Shown here in pieces: positions 37,765 through 46,516 of a DNA stretch of 64,000 nucleotides. Source of the stretch: Halomonas sp. Bachu 37 (GTDB taxonomy: Bacteria; Pseudomonadota; Gammaproteobacteria; Pseudomonadales; Halomonadaceae); NCBI RefSeq assembly GCF_039691755.1, contig NZ_CP137552.1:1364001-1428000 (forward strand). Direction: 5' to 3'. Position 1 is the first letter of the stretch. The number at the start of each line of letters is the position of its first letter. Below the pieces are notes generated by a model. It saw only the letters and a program-made list of their open reading frames with translations, had not been told where the DNA came from and did no database searches. Made by a program: the position numbers and the translations under genes.

Positions 37765-38901
37765 TTAGCGCCCTTCGCCAGGAGCTGAATGCAGGCTCGT
37801 TAACCATTGATCCTTCACCTCCGCCCCCAGCTCCCGGGCACGCTCCAGTGCCGACAAGGCCAACTCGGGGCGGTCCCACAAGTAGGCCAATTGTCCCAAT
37901 TGCAGCCAATCAGCCGCTTCATCGCCATCATCGGCGAGGCGCTGCCACGCATCCAGGGCACGGTCCCGATCCTTCGCGGCCTGCCAGGCCTGGGCGAGCA
38001 GGCGACGATGGTCCCGCGTATCATCAAGTTCATTGCGCGCCAGGGCTCGTTCGAGAAATTCAGCCGCTCGCGCGGGAGTACCCGCCTGCAAATGAAGCTG
38101 TACCAGGGTGAGCAGATCCTCCGGCTCCGCCAGCGCCCCGAGACGCCAGCCTGCCTCCCATAACGCTGCAGCCAGGGCATTCTGCTCCAGACGTTGCGCC
38201 ATGGCGGCGGCGCGGCGCCACTCGTCAGCGGACGCCTGCTCATCCAACGACTCGGTCAGGACCGATAGGGAACGATCGATCTGGCCGGCCCGCTGATACA
38301 CCGTAACGGCGAGCGTGCGCTGCCGACGATCCGTCGATGGATCTGCCTCAAGCGCTCGAGACACCCATTCGGCGGCTTCATTCCATTTTTCCTGTCGCGC
38401 CTGAAGCCTGGCCATCTGCCACAACTCCTCGACTTCCTGCGGGTGGCGCTCGAGCCATTGACCCAGGCGTTCGATGGCAAGCTCGACCTGACCCGCCGAG
38501 AGTCGTAAACCGGCTTCCTGGTGCAACCAGCGATCTTGCTGTTGCGGTTCGAGCCCGGAGGTTTGGCGAGCCTGGTAAAGCAGATCGGCAGCAGTCTCGT
38601 GACGCTCGAGCCTGGCTTGAGCCCCCGCCGCCAATTGTAGATACAGCGCTCGCGCCCAGCGGTCGGCGGCGTTTCCCCCAGCGAGGCGCTCAGCCTGAGC
38701 CTGGCCGTGGCGGCTGACTTGCTCGTAGTCACCCTGCTCCAGCTGCTCTTGCAACGAACCAAGATCGGAGATGATATCCGCGGGCAGTGCGGGAGATGCA
38801 GCCATCACGGGCGTTATCCACCCTGTGAGTGGCAGCCACGCCGCCAGCAATCCTGCCAGTAGCCAACCCATGATCCCCCGCCTTGCGTCCATCTTTTTCA
38901 C
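37765..38901 (-). CDS. TPR-repeat protein of the TonB2 cluster
   Basis: 378 residues: an N-terminal signal/anchor (GWLLAGLLAAWLPLTGW) followed by tetratricopeptide-like helical repeats (for example RLGQWLERHPQEVEELWQMARLQ, then LARNELDDTRDHRRLLAQAWQAA). It is the last gene of the TonB operon, overlapping the tonB stop (GTGA or an ATG nine bases later). Vibrio TonB2 clusters also end with a TPR gene; a role in assembling or regulating the energy-transducing complex is inferred from that. Confidence 0.78.
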   Translation of the reverse strand: MKKMDARRGIMGWLLAGLLAAWLPLTGWITPVMAASPALPADIISDLGSLQEQLEQGDYEQVSRHGQAQAERLAGGNAADRWARALYLQLAAGAQARLERHETAADLLYQARQTSGLEPQQQDRWLHQEAGLRLSAGQVELAIERLGQWLERHPQEVEELWQMARLQARQEKWNEAAEWVSRALEADPSTDRRQRTLAVTVYQRAGQIDRSLSVLTESLDEQASADEWRRAAAMAQRLEQNALAAALWEAGWRLGALAEPEDLLTLVQLHLQAGTPARAAEFLERALARNELDDTRDHRRLLAQAWQAAKDRDRALDAWQRLADDGDEAADWLQLGQLAYLWDRPELALSALERARELGAEVKDQWLTSLHSAPGEGR

Positions 38902-39725
38902 CTCAGCTTAAATTCAACTCGCTGGCGAGCACGCCGCATCTGCCCGGCTGCTTCGAACTGCCAGCGTGACACAGCAGTGCGTGCCGCTTTATCGAACACA
39001 TTACGCGGCTGAGCGCTCACCACTTGGATCGAGGAAGAATCGACACTGCCATCCTGACGGATCAGGAACTGCAGCTCGACATACCCCTCCAGGCCACGGC
39101 GTTGGGCGCGAGATGGATACTCCGGTGGCACCTGGTTGGTCGGGGTGGGAGAGCCCACATCGACCGGCTCCTGAGTTGCGGGCTGAGCATTTTCCGCGAC
39201 ATTCTCGTTGGTGAAATCGCTGCTCGACGGTGCCGTGTCGCTCGGCGCGGCAGCGGGTTCGCTTGCTTCAGGTTCCGGCTGTGGCTCCGCTACCGGCCGT
39301 GGCTCAGGTTCGGGCTGTGGTTCGGATTCAGGCTGTGGTTCGGGTTCAGGCTGCGGCTCCGGACGTGGTTCAGGCTCGGGCTGAATTTCAGACAGCTCGG
39401 GCAAGCTGCTGTCCAACTCGGCAAGCGAAACCTCCTCCGGCGGAAGCTCGGGTTCCGGCATGGCAATAGGGCTTTCCATGGTGGGTAGCGGCTCGGGCGC
39501 AGGGGGAGGCTGACTGGGTGGCGGTGGCGCAACGTCGGGTACCGACTCGACGACCTCTTCCTGCACTTCCTCGACTACCTCGGGTGCCTCCACCATGGTC
39601 ATGCTCAAGTGGACCTCCGGCTCCTCAAGGGGGGCTTCCGGGGGCGTGACCAACAACGCCAGCAACCAGAACAGAACCAGCGCCAGCCCCGCCCCACCGA
39701 GCAAGGAAAAAGGCACTCGTGTCAT
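38898..39725 (-). CDS. tonB: TonB energy transducer (TonB2 type)
   Basis: Transduces proton-motive force to outer-membrane receptors. 275 residues: one N-terminal membrane anchor (GGAGLALVLFWLLALLV), a long periplasmic Pro/Glu-rich spacer with repeated PEPQPE-like units, and a C-terminal TonB domain (PPEYPSRAQRRGLEGYVELQF ... SRWQFEAA). Overlaps exbD by four bases. Encoded within a DUF3450-ttpC-exbB-exbD-tonB-TPR operon. Confidence 0.9.
   Translation of the reverse strand: MTRVPFSLLGGAGLALVLFWLLALLVTPPEAPLEEPEVHLSMTMVEAPEVVEEVQEEVVESVPDVAPPPPSQPPPAPEPLPTMESPIAMPEPELPPEEVSLAELDSSLPELSEIQPEPEPRPEPQPEPEPQPESEPQPEPEPRPVAEPQPEPEASEPAAAPSDTAPSSSDFTNENVAENAQPATQEPVDVGSPTPTNQVPPEYPSRAQRRGLEGYVELQFLIRQDGSVDSSSIQVVSAQPRNVFDKAARTAVSRWQFEAAGQMRRARQRVEFKLR
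39285..39385 (-). repeat. Degenerate 18-bp tandem repeats encoding the TonB Pro-Glu spacer
   Basis: Imperfect repeats of the form CAGGTTCGGGCTGTGGTT on the plus strand encode about five PEPxPE units on the minus strand. The spacer length could vary by repeat slippage without a frame change when whole units are lost. Confidence 0.7.
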
Positions 39726-40129
39726 GAAGCGCTCCTGGTGGCCGCCACGGCCACCTGGTCCACTCCCGCCTCGCGCAACCGATCCATTACCTCGATCAAG
39801 ATACCAGTGGTGGCATCCCGATCCGCCTGGATGACCACGGCCCCTTCATCGCTGACCATATCGGCGACAGTATCTCCCAATCGATGCATATCCACCGCCT
39901 GGCCATCCACCCAAACAGCCCCCTCGGGGGTGATAGCGACCATCACCTGGGCGTCCGGACGCGGTGTGGCGGCACTCGATTCCGGCCGCTCGATCTCGAT
40001 ACCACTCTCCTTGATGAAACTGGTGGTGACGATAAAGAAGATCAACATGATGAACACCACATCCAGCATCGGTGTCAGGTTGATTTCGGTATTCTCGGCG
40101 TTATCGGCACCGATACGGCGTCTACGCAT
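39722..40129 (-). CDS. exbD: Biopolymer transport protein ExbD (ExbD2)
   Basis: Proton-channel partner of ExbB that energises TonB. 135 residues from the ATG at 40129 (MRRRRIGADNAENTEINLTP); single transmembrane helix LDVVFIMLIFFIVTTSF carrying the conserved aspartate, then a periplasmic domain. A longer in-frame start upstream is rejected because the family begins with the short basic/acidic N-tail. Overlaps exbB by eight bases and tonB by four. Confidence 0.92.
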   Translation of the reverse strand: MRRRRIGADNAENTEINLTPMLDVVFIMLIFFIVTTSFIKESGIEIERPESSAATPRPDAQVMVAITPEGAVWVDGQAVDMHRLGDTVADMVSDEGAVVIQADRDATTGILIEVMDRLREAGVDQVAVAATRSAS

Positions 40130-40661
40130 GCGTATCCTCCACGGCACGTGCCAAGCGATCATGCAGGCGCTGGTCTTCGCGGCGAATGACATGTTCCAGC
40201 CGGCTGATGAACAGCAAGCCAACCACTGCCACCGCCATGCCGGTCAAGGTCGGCAGCGTGGCACGAGCCACGCCGTCGGCCATGGCGCGCGCCTGATGGG
40301 TTTCACTCAAGGTAAGGCTGTCGAACACCGTGATCATCCCGGTTACCGTGCCCAGCAGGCCGAACAGCGGACACAGCGCGACCAGCAACTTCAACCAGGG
40401 CAAGGGCCGGCGCAGGCGCATGATCAACTCGTCCGCCCATACCTGGCGCAAGGTGCGGGCACTCCAGCTGCGGTGGTCTTCCCGCGCCGCCCACCGCTTG
40501 ACCAGCGAACGGCGGGCCATGCGCCAGGTCACGCGGTAGTACCACCAGCGCTCCAGAGCCATGCTGAACAGCACTACCGCCAGCACCGCCAGCACCACGA
40601 GTACCGAACCGCCCGCCTCGAGCAGGCGCTGTAGAGGTTCAAGCCATTGCTCGATCAGCAT
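40122..40661 (-). CDS. exbB: MotA/TolQ/ExbB proton channel protein (ExbB2)
   Basis: 179 residues with three transmembrane segments: one near the N-terminus (GGSVLVVLAVLAVVLFSMAL) and two in the conserved block (LKLLVALCPLFGLLGTVTGMITVF and ATLPTLTGMAVAVVGLLFI). The GLLGTVTGM motif is the family signature. The small size fits ExbB2 of TonB2 clusters. Its start lies 23 bases inside the 3' end of the upstream ttpC-like gene. Confidence 0.9.
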   Translation of the reverse strand: MLIEQWLEPLQRLLEAGGSVLVVLAVLAVVLFSMALERWWYYRVTWRMARRSLVKRWAAREDHRSWSARTLRQVWADELIMRLRRPLPWLKLLVALCPLFGLLGTVTGMITVFDSLTLSETHQARAMADGVARATLPTLTGMAVAVVGLLFISRLEHVIRREDQRLHDRLARAVEDTHA

Positions 40662-42027
40662 CTCGGTTCACCGTGTGGGGTTGGTATGGCGAGCGCGATT
40701 CCAGGTGCTCGGCCAGGGTGGCACTCGCCTGGCCTTCGACGATATTGCTCAATTGGCGACTTCTGCCCGCAAGCGCGGTCTGGGCGAACAATAGCGGTAC
40801 GGCCGTGACCAGACCCAGCACCGTGGTTACCAGCGCCTGACTGATGCCGCCCGCCATCAGTTGCGGATCTCCCGTGCCGAATACCGTGATGGATTGAAAT
40901 GTCACAATCATCCCCGTCACCGTGCCCAGCAGGCCCAGCAGCGGTGCCACGGCGGCCAGCAATTTGACGATCGGCTGGCCACGCTCCAGGCGCGGAAGTT
41001 CCGCCAGCACCGCTTCATCGAGGCGTGCCTCCAGGGCTTCCGGCGCCTGATGATTATCCAGTGAATAAAAACGCAACAGGACACGCCCCAACGGGTTATC
41101 TTCCTGCAACTTGTCCAACTGGCGCCGTTGACGCCGCACCTTGAGCGTTACTCCCAGTAGATAGATGTACTGCAACAAGGCAACCAGCAGTCCGAACAGC
41201 CCCAACGCGACCACGACATACCCCACGGCACCGCCCTGATGGAAGCGCTCCAGCAAGCTTGGCTGCTGAGCCAAGGCGGCCAGCACCTGCCCTTGGGTCG
41301 GGTCGATTGCCACTTGGCGGGTTTCGCCCTGGAAAAACGCCGACAAGATATCGGCGACCTCCGGCGGGGTGCGAGGCGCCACGGTCAGGGTAGAGTCACC
41401 TTCGTCCCGCTCCAGCAGATCGCGTTGGGTAAACGCGGCAAAGTCACCCAGGCGAATAACATCTCGGGTTTCGATTACCCCATCGGCATCGGCTACCGGC
41501 GCTTGCTGCTTTTCAATGGTGGCGGTTTTTGCCGTCAGGGCCATTAGTCTGTCGAACAGTTGCTCTATATGACGCCCCTCCAGCACGTCGACGCCGTCTA
41601 GCCGGGGCGGCAGCTCGGTCTCGCCAAGATTGATCCAGCTTCCGCTCAAGCTCTCGCGCAGCTCCGTACTGTGGCGGGCCAAAGCGTCGAGAATACGATC
41701 GAAGTCCTCACCCTGCTCCGCCTGGCGGGCATCCAGCTCTTGCTGCAGCGCTTGCTGCTCATTGCGTTGTGCTGCCAGGGCTTCCTGCTCCTGCTGCGCC
41801 TGCTGGTTGGCCTCACGCGCGTCCTCCAGTGCCGTTTCCAGAGCCTGACGATCATCCAGTAGCTCGCTCAGGCGGGTCTGGTCGCGCATTTCCGCCGCTT
41901 CTCGCGCTTCCCGCAATGAGGTCAATGGTTCATCCTGAGCAGAGGCCGTCGCCACCGACAGCGCTGCACCCGAAATGCCAACCAGGCAGCTCAGCGCCAT
42001 GGCGTTTAGTCGTTGGCGCAGCGTCAT
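40639..42027 (-). CDS. ttpC: TtpC-like MotA/TolQ/ExbB protein with periplasmic coiled coil
   Basis: 462 residues: cleavable signal peptide (ending SVATASA), a long Glu/Gln/Ala-rich coiled-coil (about 40-130), then a C-terminal proton-channel domain with GYVVVALGLFGLLVALLQYIYL, the signature APLLGLLGTVTGMIVTF and ALVTTVLGLVTAVPLLF. This is the architecture of TtpC, which in Vibrio bridges the TonB2 complex. Overlaps the DUF3450 gene by four bases. Confidence 0.86.
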   Translation of the reverse strand: MTLRQRLNAMALSCLVGISGAALSVATASAQDEPLTSLREAREAAEMRDQTRLSELLDDRQALETALEDAREANQQAQQEQEALAAQRNEQQALQQELDARQAEQGEDFDRILDALARHSTELRESLSGSWINLGETELPPRLDGVDVLEGRHIEQLFDRLMALTAKTATIEKQQAPVADADGVIETRDVIRLGDFAAFTQRDLLERDEGDSTLTVAPRTPPEVADILSAFFQGETRQVAIDPTQGQVLAALAQQPSLLERFHQGGAVGYVVVALGLFGLLVALLQYIYLLGVTLKVRRQRRQLDKLQEDNPLGRVLLRFYSLDNHQAPEALEARLDEAVLAELPRLERGQPIVKLLAAVAPLLGLLGTVTGMIVTFQSITVFGTGDPQLMAGGISQALVTTVLGLVTAVPLLFAQTALAGRSRQLSNIVEGQASATLAEHLESRSPYQPHTVNRDADRAMA

Positions 42028-42836
42028 AAGTCAGCCTCTGATTGAGTCAAGGATGATTGCGTCGAGGATGATTGAGTCAGCGGCTGTGAAACCGGAAGCG
42101 TCAACAGGGTGGGAGCACGCTGGTCACGCGCCAGACGCAACCCTTCCCGCACTTGATTGCGTTCGGAGCCATTCAGCGCTTGCCAGGTTTGCTCCTGCGA
42201 CCGCCAGACGCCGCCTTGGCGGCCATTGGGAGAGAGGTAGTAAAGCCCCACCCGACCGACTCGCAGGTAGTCCACTTCGCGTACCTGTCCCTCGTCGTCT
42301 TCCAGCCGGCCACGCCAGGCATCCATCTCGCGCCCGTACTCGAGCTCGGCTCGCCACGCCTCCAACAGAAGCTCGAAGCGCTCGGCGCTCGAGAGGGAAG
42401 CCGCGTCGCCTACCGTTTGCAGACTTGCAGCCCGCGCCAGACGCTCTTCTTGCAGGAACGGCAAGTCCTGCTCGATCCACTGCTTCAATTGTGTCGCTAT
42501 CTGTTGTTCGAACCGGGGCAGCGCCTGGCGGGTCTGGTCGAGCGTGGCCAGCGCCGTCTCGCGCTGCTGTTGTTTTTGCGCCTGTTCGGCCAGGCGAGCC
42601 GCCGTTTGCGCGTTTTGCTGCTCTAGATGCCGGGTCTCGCGTTCGAGGCTACGCAGTTCTTCGAGGGCATCGCGGGTTTGCTGATCAGCGGTGTCAATCT
42701 GTTCCTGCAGTGCAGCCTGGGCTTGCTGGGCGTCATACGCCTCGCGGGTCAGCGACTCCTGGGCTGTTAGCGGCGAAAACCACATCACGCCGACTAGCAA
42801 CAACCAGCCGGAACGCGCCAATAACTTGGGCTTCAC
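42024..42836 (-). CDS. DUF3450 periplasmic protein of the TonB2 cluster
   Basis: 270 residues from a GTG at 42836 that has GGAG ten bases upstream and gives a normal signal peptide (KPKLLARSGWLLLVGVMWFSPLTAQE); longer in-frame starts to 42962 exist but give no better N-terminus. After the signal peptide comes a coiled coil (about 30-130) and a helical domain with MDAWRGRLEDDEGQVREVDYL. DUF3450 proteins are found upstream of TtpC in TonB2 operons; their job is not established. Confidence 0.8.
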   Translation of the reverse strand: MKPKLLARSGWLLLVGVMWFSPLTAQESLTREAYDAQQAQAALQEQIDTADQQTRDALEELRSLERETRHLEQQNAQTAARLAEQAQKQQQRETALATLDQTRQALPRFEQQIATQLKQWIEQDLPFLQEERLARAASLQTVGDAASLSSAERFELLLEAWRAELEYGREMDAWRGRLEDDEGQVREVDYLRVGRVGLYYLSPNGRQGGVWRSQEQTWQALNGSERNQVREGLRLARDQRAPTLLTLPVSQPLTQSSSTQSSLTQSEADL

Positions 42837-42956
42837 GTCATTTCTCCAATAACTCATGGGCCAGACGTTTCCATTGAAATAGGGTAGAAACAGGATCGAA
42901 TAAGAACGATTGGTATTCATGCTACGGGTATACAAGGGTACCAGTAAAATAATAAA

Positions 42957-42971
42957 TGACAATATTTATCA
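42957..42971. promoter_or_regulatory. Candidate Fur box upstream of the TonB2 operon
   Basis: On the minus strand, TGATAAATATTGTCA matches the Fur 7-1-7 consensus TGATAATnATTATCA at 12 of 14 informative positions, 120 bp upstream of the first gene of the TonB operon, in an AT-rich stretch. Fur control of TonB systems is established in many gammaproteobacteria; here it is inferred. Confidence 0.7.
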
Positions 42972-43097
42972 TTAACGCCCACAGTGTGCTCCGCCCTGCC
43001 AGTGTCACGGTTTGGGTGCATAAACAGTGGCCATTTGCTGGTGCATCTAGAAAGCGTAAGCTGAACTGAACCCAAATTTTTATTCTGGAGGCCAACA

Positions 43098-44769
43098 ATG
43101 AGCACAACTTACCCTCTAGCTGACAAGTTCCTGGCCAACACCCATGAGGTGGAGAACCAGCCGCCGCCGTTGCATGACTACAATAGCTATCTTAGCGATA
43201 CCGCCCTGCGGGAAGCGGTGGCACGTGAAGAGGCCTCCTGGGCCGAGGACGACCTGGAGGCCTTCGGCGCACTGGCAGGCTCCGCCGACAGTATCGAGCT
43301 CGGATTCCAGGCCAACGCCTTCAAGCCCCAGCTCACTACCCACGACCGCCATGGCCATCGCATCGACCAGGTGGAGTTTCATCCGGCCTATCATCAGCTC
43401 ATGCAGACCGCCATCCGCCATGGCCTGCACTCGAGCCCTTGGCGCGACCCCAAGCCGGGTGCGCATGTGGCCCGCGCGGCCAAATACTACCTGCATACCC
43501 AAGTGGAAGCGGCCCATGGCTGCCCTATCACCATGACCTTCGCCGCCCTCCCCGCGCTAAAGCATCAACCGGATTTGTACCAGGCGTGGGGAGACAAGGT
43601 GACCGCCCTCCATTACGACCCGCGTAACGTGCCGCATACGCAAAAACAGGGGTTGACCCTCGGCATGGCGATGACCGAGAAACAGGGCGGCTCTGATGTT
43701 CGCTTGAACAGCACCCGCGCCTACCCCGTGGGTACACCCGGATCGGGCCAACCCTATGAACTGGTGGGACATAAGTGGTTCGTCTCGGCCCCCATGTGCG
43801 ATGCTTTTCTCGTTCTGGCCCAGACAGAACATGGCCTAAGCTGTTTCCTGCTCCCGCGCTGGCGCCCCGACGGCAGCAAGAATCCGCTGCAGATACAGCA
43901 ACTTAAGAACAAGATGGGAAACGTAGCCAACGCCTCCAGCGAAACCGAACTGCGTGGCGCCTACGCCTGGATGGTGGGCGAGGAAGGTCGCGGTGTGCCC
44001 ACCATCATCGACATGGTGGCCATGACCCGCTACGACTGCATGATCGGATCCTCCGCTGGTATGCGCCAAGCTGTGGCGCAAGCGATACATCACGCCGACC
44101 ACCGTCACGCGTTCGGTGCCGTATTGAGCGATCAACTTGATGCGCAACGTACTGGCCGACCTGGCATTGGAGAGCGAAGCGGCTCTCGCCCTCACCATGC
44201 GTGTTGCCCGCGCCATGGATAACCAGGACGATGAGCACGAAAAACTGCTGTCGCGCCTGGCGACCCCGGTCGGCAAGTACTGGGTCTGCAAGCGCACACC
44301 GAATCACGCCTACGAAGCCATGGAGGTGATCGGCGGAAGCGGCGTGATGGAAAATCACATCATGCCGCGCCTGTTCCGCGAGTCCCCCATCAACGCCATC
44401 TGGGAAGGGAGCGGTAACGTTCAGTGCCTGGATATCCTGCGCGCGATCGGCAAGCAGCCGGAAGTGCTACAAGCGTATCTCAGCGAAGTGAACAAGGCTC
44501 GTGGAGGCGACCCGCGGTTGGACCGTTTCGTCGATCAGCTGCAAGAAAGCGTTACCCGTACCGATGAACTGCAATATCGCGCGCGCAACTTGGCCGACCG
44601 CCTGGCCCTGGCGCTTCAGGGCAGCCTGCTGGTCCGCCACGCCCCGAACCATGTAGCGGACGCCTTCTGTGCCAGCCGGTTGGAAGCCACTGGCGGGCTG
44701 AACTACGGCACTCTGTCCACGGGGCTAGATTGCGCTGCCATCCTTGACCGCGCCAGGGCCCGAGCATGA
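43098..44769 (+). pseudogene. aidB: AidB-like acyl-CoA dehydrogenase, frameshifted near codon 346
   Basis: Flavin-dependent acyl-CoA dehydrogenase of the AidB/isovaleryl type. The first frame (43098-44222) encodes the N-terminal and FAD-binding core (MTEKQGGSDVRLNSTRA, LSCFLLPRW), then the frame is lost after SDQ at 44133-44135. The second frame resumes at 44137 with LMRNVLADLALESEAA and runs to the normal end (44769), including VIGGSGVMENHIMPRLFRESP. The total of 1672 nt is not a multiple of three; comparison with E. coli AidB (LxEQPLMRxVL) suggests loss of two bases of the proline codon at about 44136. Preceded by a TGGAGG ribosome-binding site. Either a pseudogene or an assembly error. Confidence 0.88.
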
Positions 44770-44832
44770 GGCTACTTCGGCGAAAGCGGCAACGAAGATA
44801 GCGTGGGAATTCTGGGGCTATGCACGAAATGG

Positions 44833-45795
44833 CTATTCGCCTGCCACTTCATAGAAGCGGCCCGTTTTATCCAGGCTGTATTCGCTAAAATCCCGCGCTA
44901 GATAAAGCGAACCCGAATAGACGCTTTGGGCTTCCTTGCGGATGTCCTCAATGGATGGCGACGCATGAGGGCTTAGCTGGTAACGGGGGCTAAAGTGCGT
45001 CAGCACCAGGTTGGGGAGCGCTACCGATTCGGTAAATGCAGCGACCAGCTTGGCGTAGCTATGCCCCACGTCACCGGCCTTCTCGGCCATTGCTTCGGTG
45101 TAGGTGGCTTCATGTACCAGCACCTGCGCCCCCGCGCACGCCTCATACAACAAGTCGGGCCGGTCGTTGTCCCCGGCAATCACGACTTTTCTCGGCTTGT
45201 GTTTGAAGATCAAGAACTCATGGCTTTTTAACCGCTCGCCCCCAAACTCAACATCAAAGCCTTGCTTCAACTGCCCCCACAACGGCCCTCTGGGAATCCC
45301 CTTCTGCGCTAGCTTATCCACGTCCAAGGCAGCATCCATCTTTGTCTCCGTAAACCCATAAGCATAGGACGGCGCCCTGTGTGAAAGTCCGAACGTGGCC
45401 ACCGCCATGTTCTCAAACTCGAGGCTGGGCAGGTTATCCGAGGCGATAAATTCCAGGGCGAAGGGCAAGCAAAGCTGTGTAGCATCAAAAGTAGCGTCCA
45501 GCCATGCCTTGATGCCTGCGGGCGCGACAATGGTCAGCGGTGCTGTCCGGCCACCCATTCCCGCACTCGCCAGTAGGCCCGGCAGCCCATAGCAGTGGTC
45601 GCCGTGTACGTGGGTAATAAAGATGGCTTTCAGAGAATGGAATGACAGCTTCGTGTGCAAGACCTGATGCTGGGTGCCCTCCCCGCAATCGATCAGGTAC
45701 CAGCCCTTCCCCTTGCTCTCTCGCAACGCAACCCCAGAGACGTTTCTCTGCTTGGTGGGGACACCGGCGGAGGTGCCGAGGAATATCAGCTTCAT
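44833..45795 (-). CDS. rnz: Ribonuclease Z
   Basis: tRNA 3'-processing endonuclease of the metallo-beta-lactamase fold. 320 residues: MKLIFLGTSAGVPTKQRN at the N-terminus, the zinc motif THVHGDH at 61-67, the RNase Z exosite-type insertion, GDNDRPDLLYEA with a further metal-binding aspartate, HEATY and LTHFSPRY. Convergent with the acyl-CoA dehydrogenase gene; on its other side the accessory region begins. Confidence 0.92.
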   Translation of the reverse strand: MKLIFLGTSAGVPTKQRNVSGVALRESKGKGWYLIDCGEGTQHQVLHTKLSFHSLKAIFITHVHGDHCYGLPGLLASAGMGGRTAPLTIVAPAGIKAWLDATFDATQLCLPFALEFIASDNLPSLEFENMAVATFGLSHRAPSYAYGFTETKMDAALDVDKLAQKGIPRGPLWGQLKQGFDVEFGGERLKSHEFLIFKHKPRKVVIAGDNDRPDLLYEACAGAQVLVHEATYTEAMAEKAGDVGHSYAKLVAAFTESVALPNLVLTHFSPRYQLSPHASPSIEDIRKEAQSVYSGSLYLARDFSEYSLDKTGRFYEVAGE

Positions 45796-45917
45796 AGCGC
45801 GTCCGTGATCTCACTTCAAGACCAAGGTAATGAAGGCTACCACCCTAGGAATTAGAGTTTGGGAAGTAAAAGGACACAACCAACGTTACCAAAGGCAATG
45901 CGCCTATTTTTATTAAT

Positions 45918-46103
45918 TCAAAAATTGAAGATAGCGCTTGGTTCGTTGGAAAAAAATCCATAGGCAACAAAAACGCCTATGCAAACAATCCCGAGCCAGC
46001 AAAGAACTTGCTTTGCAAACTTGAGCCTATCGCTTTCATCTATTGTTACCTTGCTGTCTTGGGTAAAGACAGAATTGATATCTACATTGCCTTCATCAGC
46101 CAT
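45918..46103 (-). CDS. Small single-span membrane protein paired with an RHH regulator
   Basis: Unrecognised 61-residue protein: an acidic N-terminus (MADEGNVDINSVFTQDS), a charged linker and one hydrophobic helix (VLCWLGIVCIGVFVAYGFF). Its ATG overlaps the stop of the ribbon-helix-helix gene by one base (TAATG), so the two are coupled. The arrangement (small DNA-binding protein, then small membrane protein) resembles antitoxin-toxin modules, but no toxin family is recognised. AT-richer than the surrounding chromosome. Confidence 0.6.
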   Translation of the reverse strand: MADEGNVDINSVFTQDSKVTIDESDRLKFAKQVLCWLGIVCIGVFVAYGFFSNEPSAIFNF

Positions 46104-46321
46104 TAGATACCAACCACTCGCCCGATTGCCTGGAGTTGGTGGCTCTGCGGATCTTCGCGGACGATACCGAGAGAATTCCCCTTAGCCTTTTCCTGTTCAG
46201 CAACTGACAATAGAGCAAAGGCCCTTCTCATTGCTTCAGCCTTCGTGATTCCCTCTTTACGGGCAATTTCCGTGAGCCTATCGCTAATTTCTTTAGATAA
46301 ATCAACGGTCAACCTAGACAT
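46103..46321 (-). CDS. Ribbon-helix-helix (CopG-like) DNA-binding protein
   Basis: 72 residues with a typical RHH N-terminus: SRLTVDLSKEISDRLTEIA, then KEGITKAEAMRRAFALL (strand, helix, helix). Start chosen at the ATG at 46321 with AGAGGAAA upstream. Such proteins usually bind as dimers to short repeats in their own promoter. A good promoter and two 9-bp direct repeats lie immediately upstream, and a small membrane-protein gene is coupled downstream. No transposase or integrase is nearby in the window. Confidence 0.75.
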   Translation of the reverse strand: MSRLTVDLSKEISDRLTEIARKEGITKAEAMRRAFALLSVAEQEKAKGNSLGIVREDPQSHQLQAIGRVVGI

Positions 46322-46351
46322 ACTGCTTTCCTCTGCAAGTCGTATTCCCAA

Positions 46352-46404
46352 AGGATAGCACTACATTAAAATTACTGCAAATGTACTGAAATTCCGCACT
46401 ACAT
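46352..46404 (-). promoter_or_regulatory. Promoter and direct-repeat operator of the RHH/membrane-protein pair
   Basis: On the minus strand TTGCAG (46380-46375) and TATCCT (46357-46352) are separated by 17 bases, a good sigma-70 pair 30 bp upstream of the RHH start. Two identical 9-mers GCACTACAT (plus strand 46358-46366 and 46396-46404) flank the -35 and spacer region 38 bp apart, fitting an operator for the RHH protein. Confidence 0.55.
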
Positions 46405-46411
46405 GAAAGAC

Positions 46412-46516
46412 TCATAACGCTTTTGTTCAGCGGCGACCTTTTTGTAGCGAAGCGGAGAAAAGGGCGTCCGGTGGAGGGCCGTTAGGCCCGGAGCGAACTG
46501 CAACTACTTGTTAACA
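46412..46516 (-). other. Integron-type attC recombination site
   Basis: Read on the minus strand: R'' box TGTTAAC (46516-46510), five-base spacer, L'' box GTTGCAG (46504-46498), a 67-base imperfectly self-complementary centre, L' box CTGAAC (46430-46425), six-base spacer, and R' box GTTATGA (46418-46412). L'' and L' are complementary apart from one extra base in L'', the extrahelical-base asymmetry that orients real attC sites. The stop codon of the membrane-protein gene to the right (TAA, 46513-46511) overlaps the R'' box, as in gene cassettes. The 105-bp length is within the attC range. No integrase gene is in the window. Confidence 0.8.

Noticed and set aside
46481..46487. GTTAGGC within the attC centre as a plus-strand R' box
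   Set aside because: It has no partner box at the right distance; it lies in the loop region, and the outer boxes on the minus strand pair properly.
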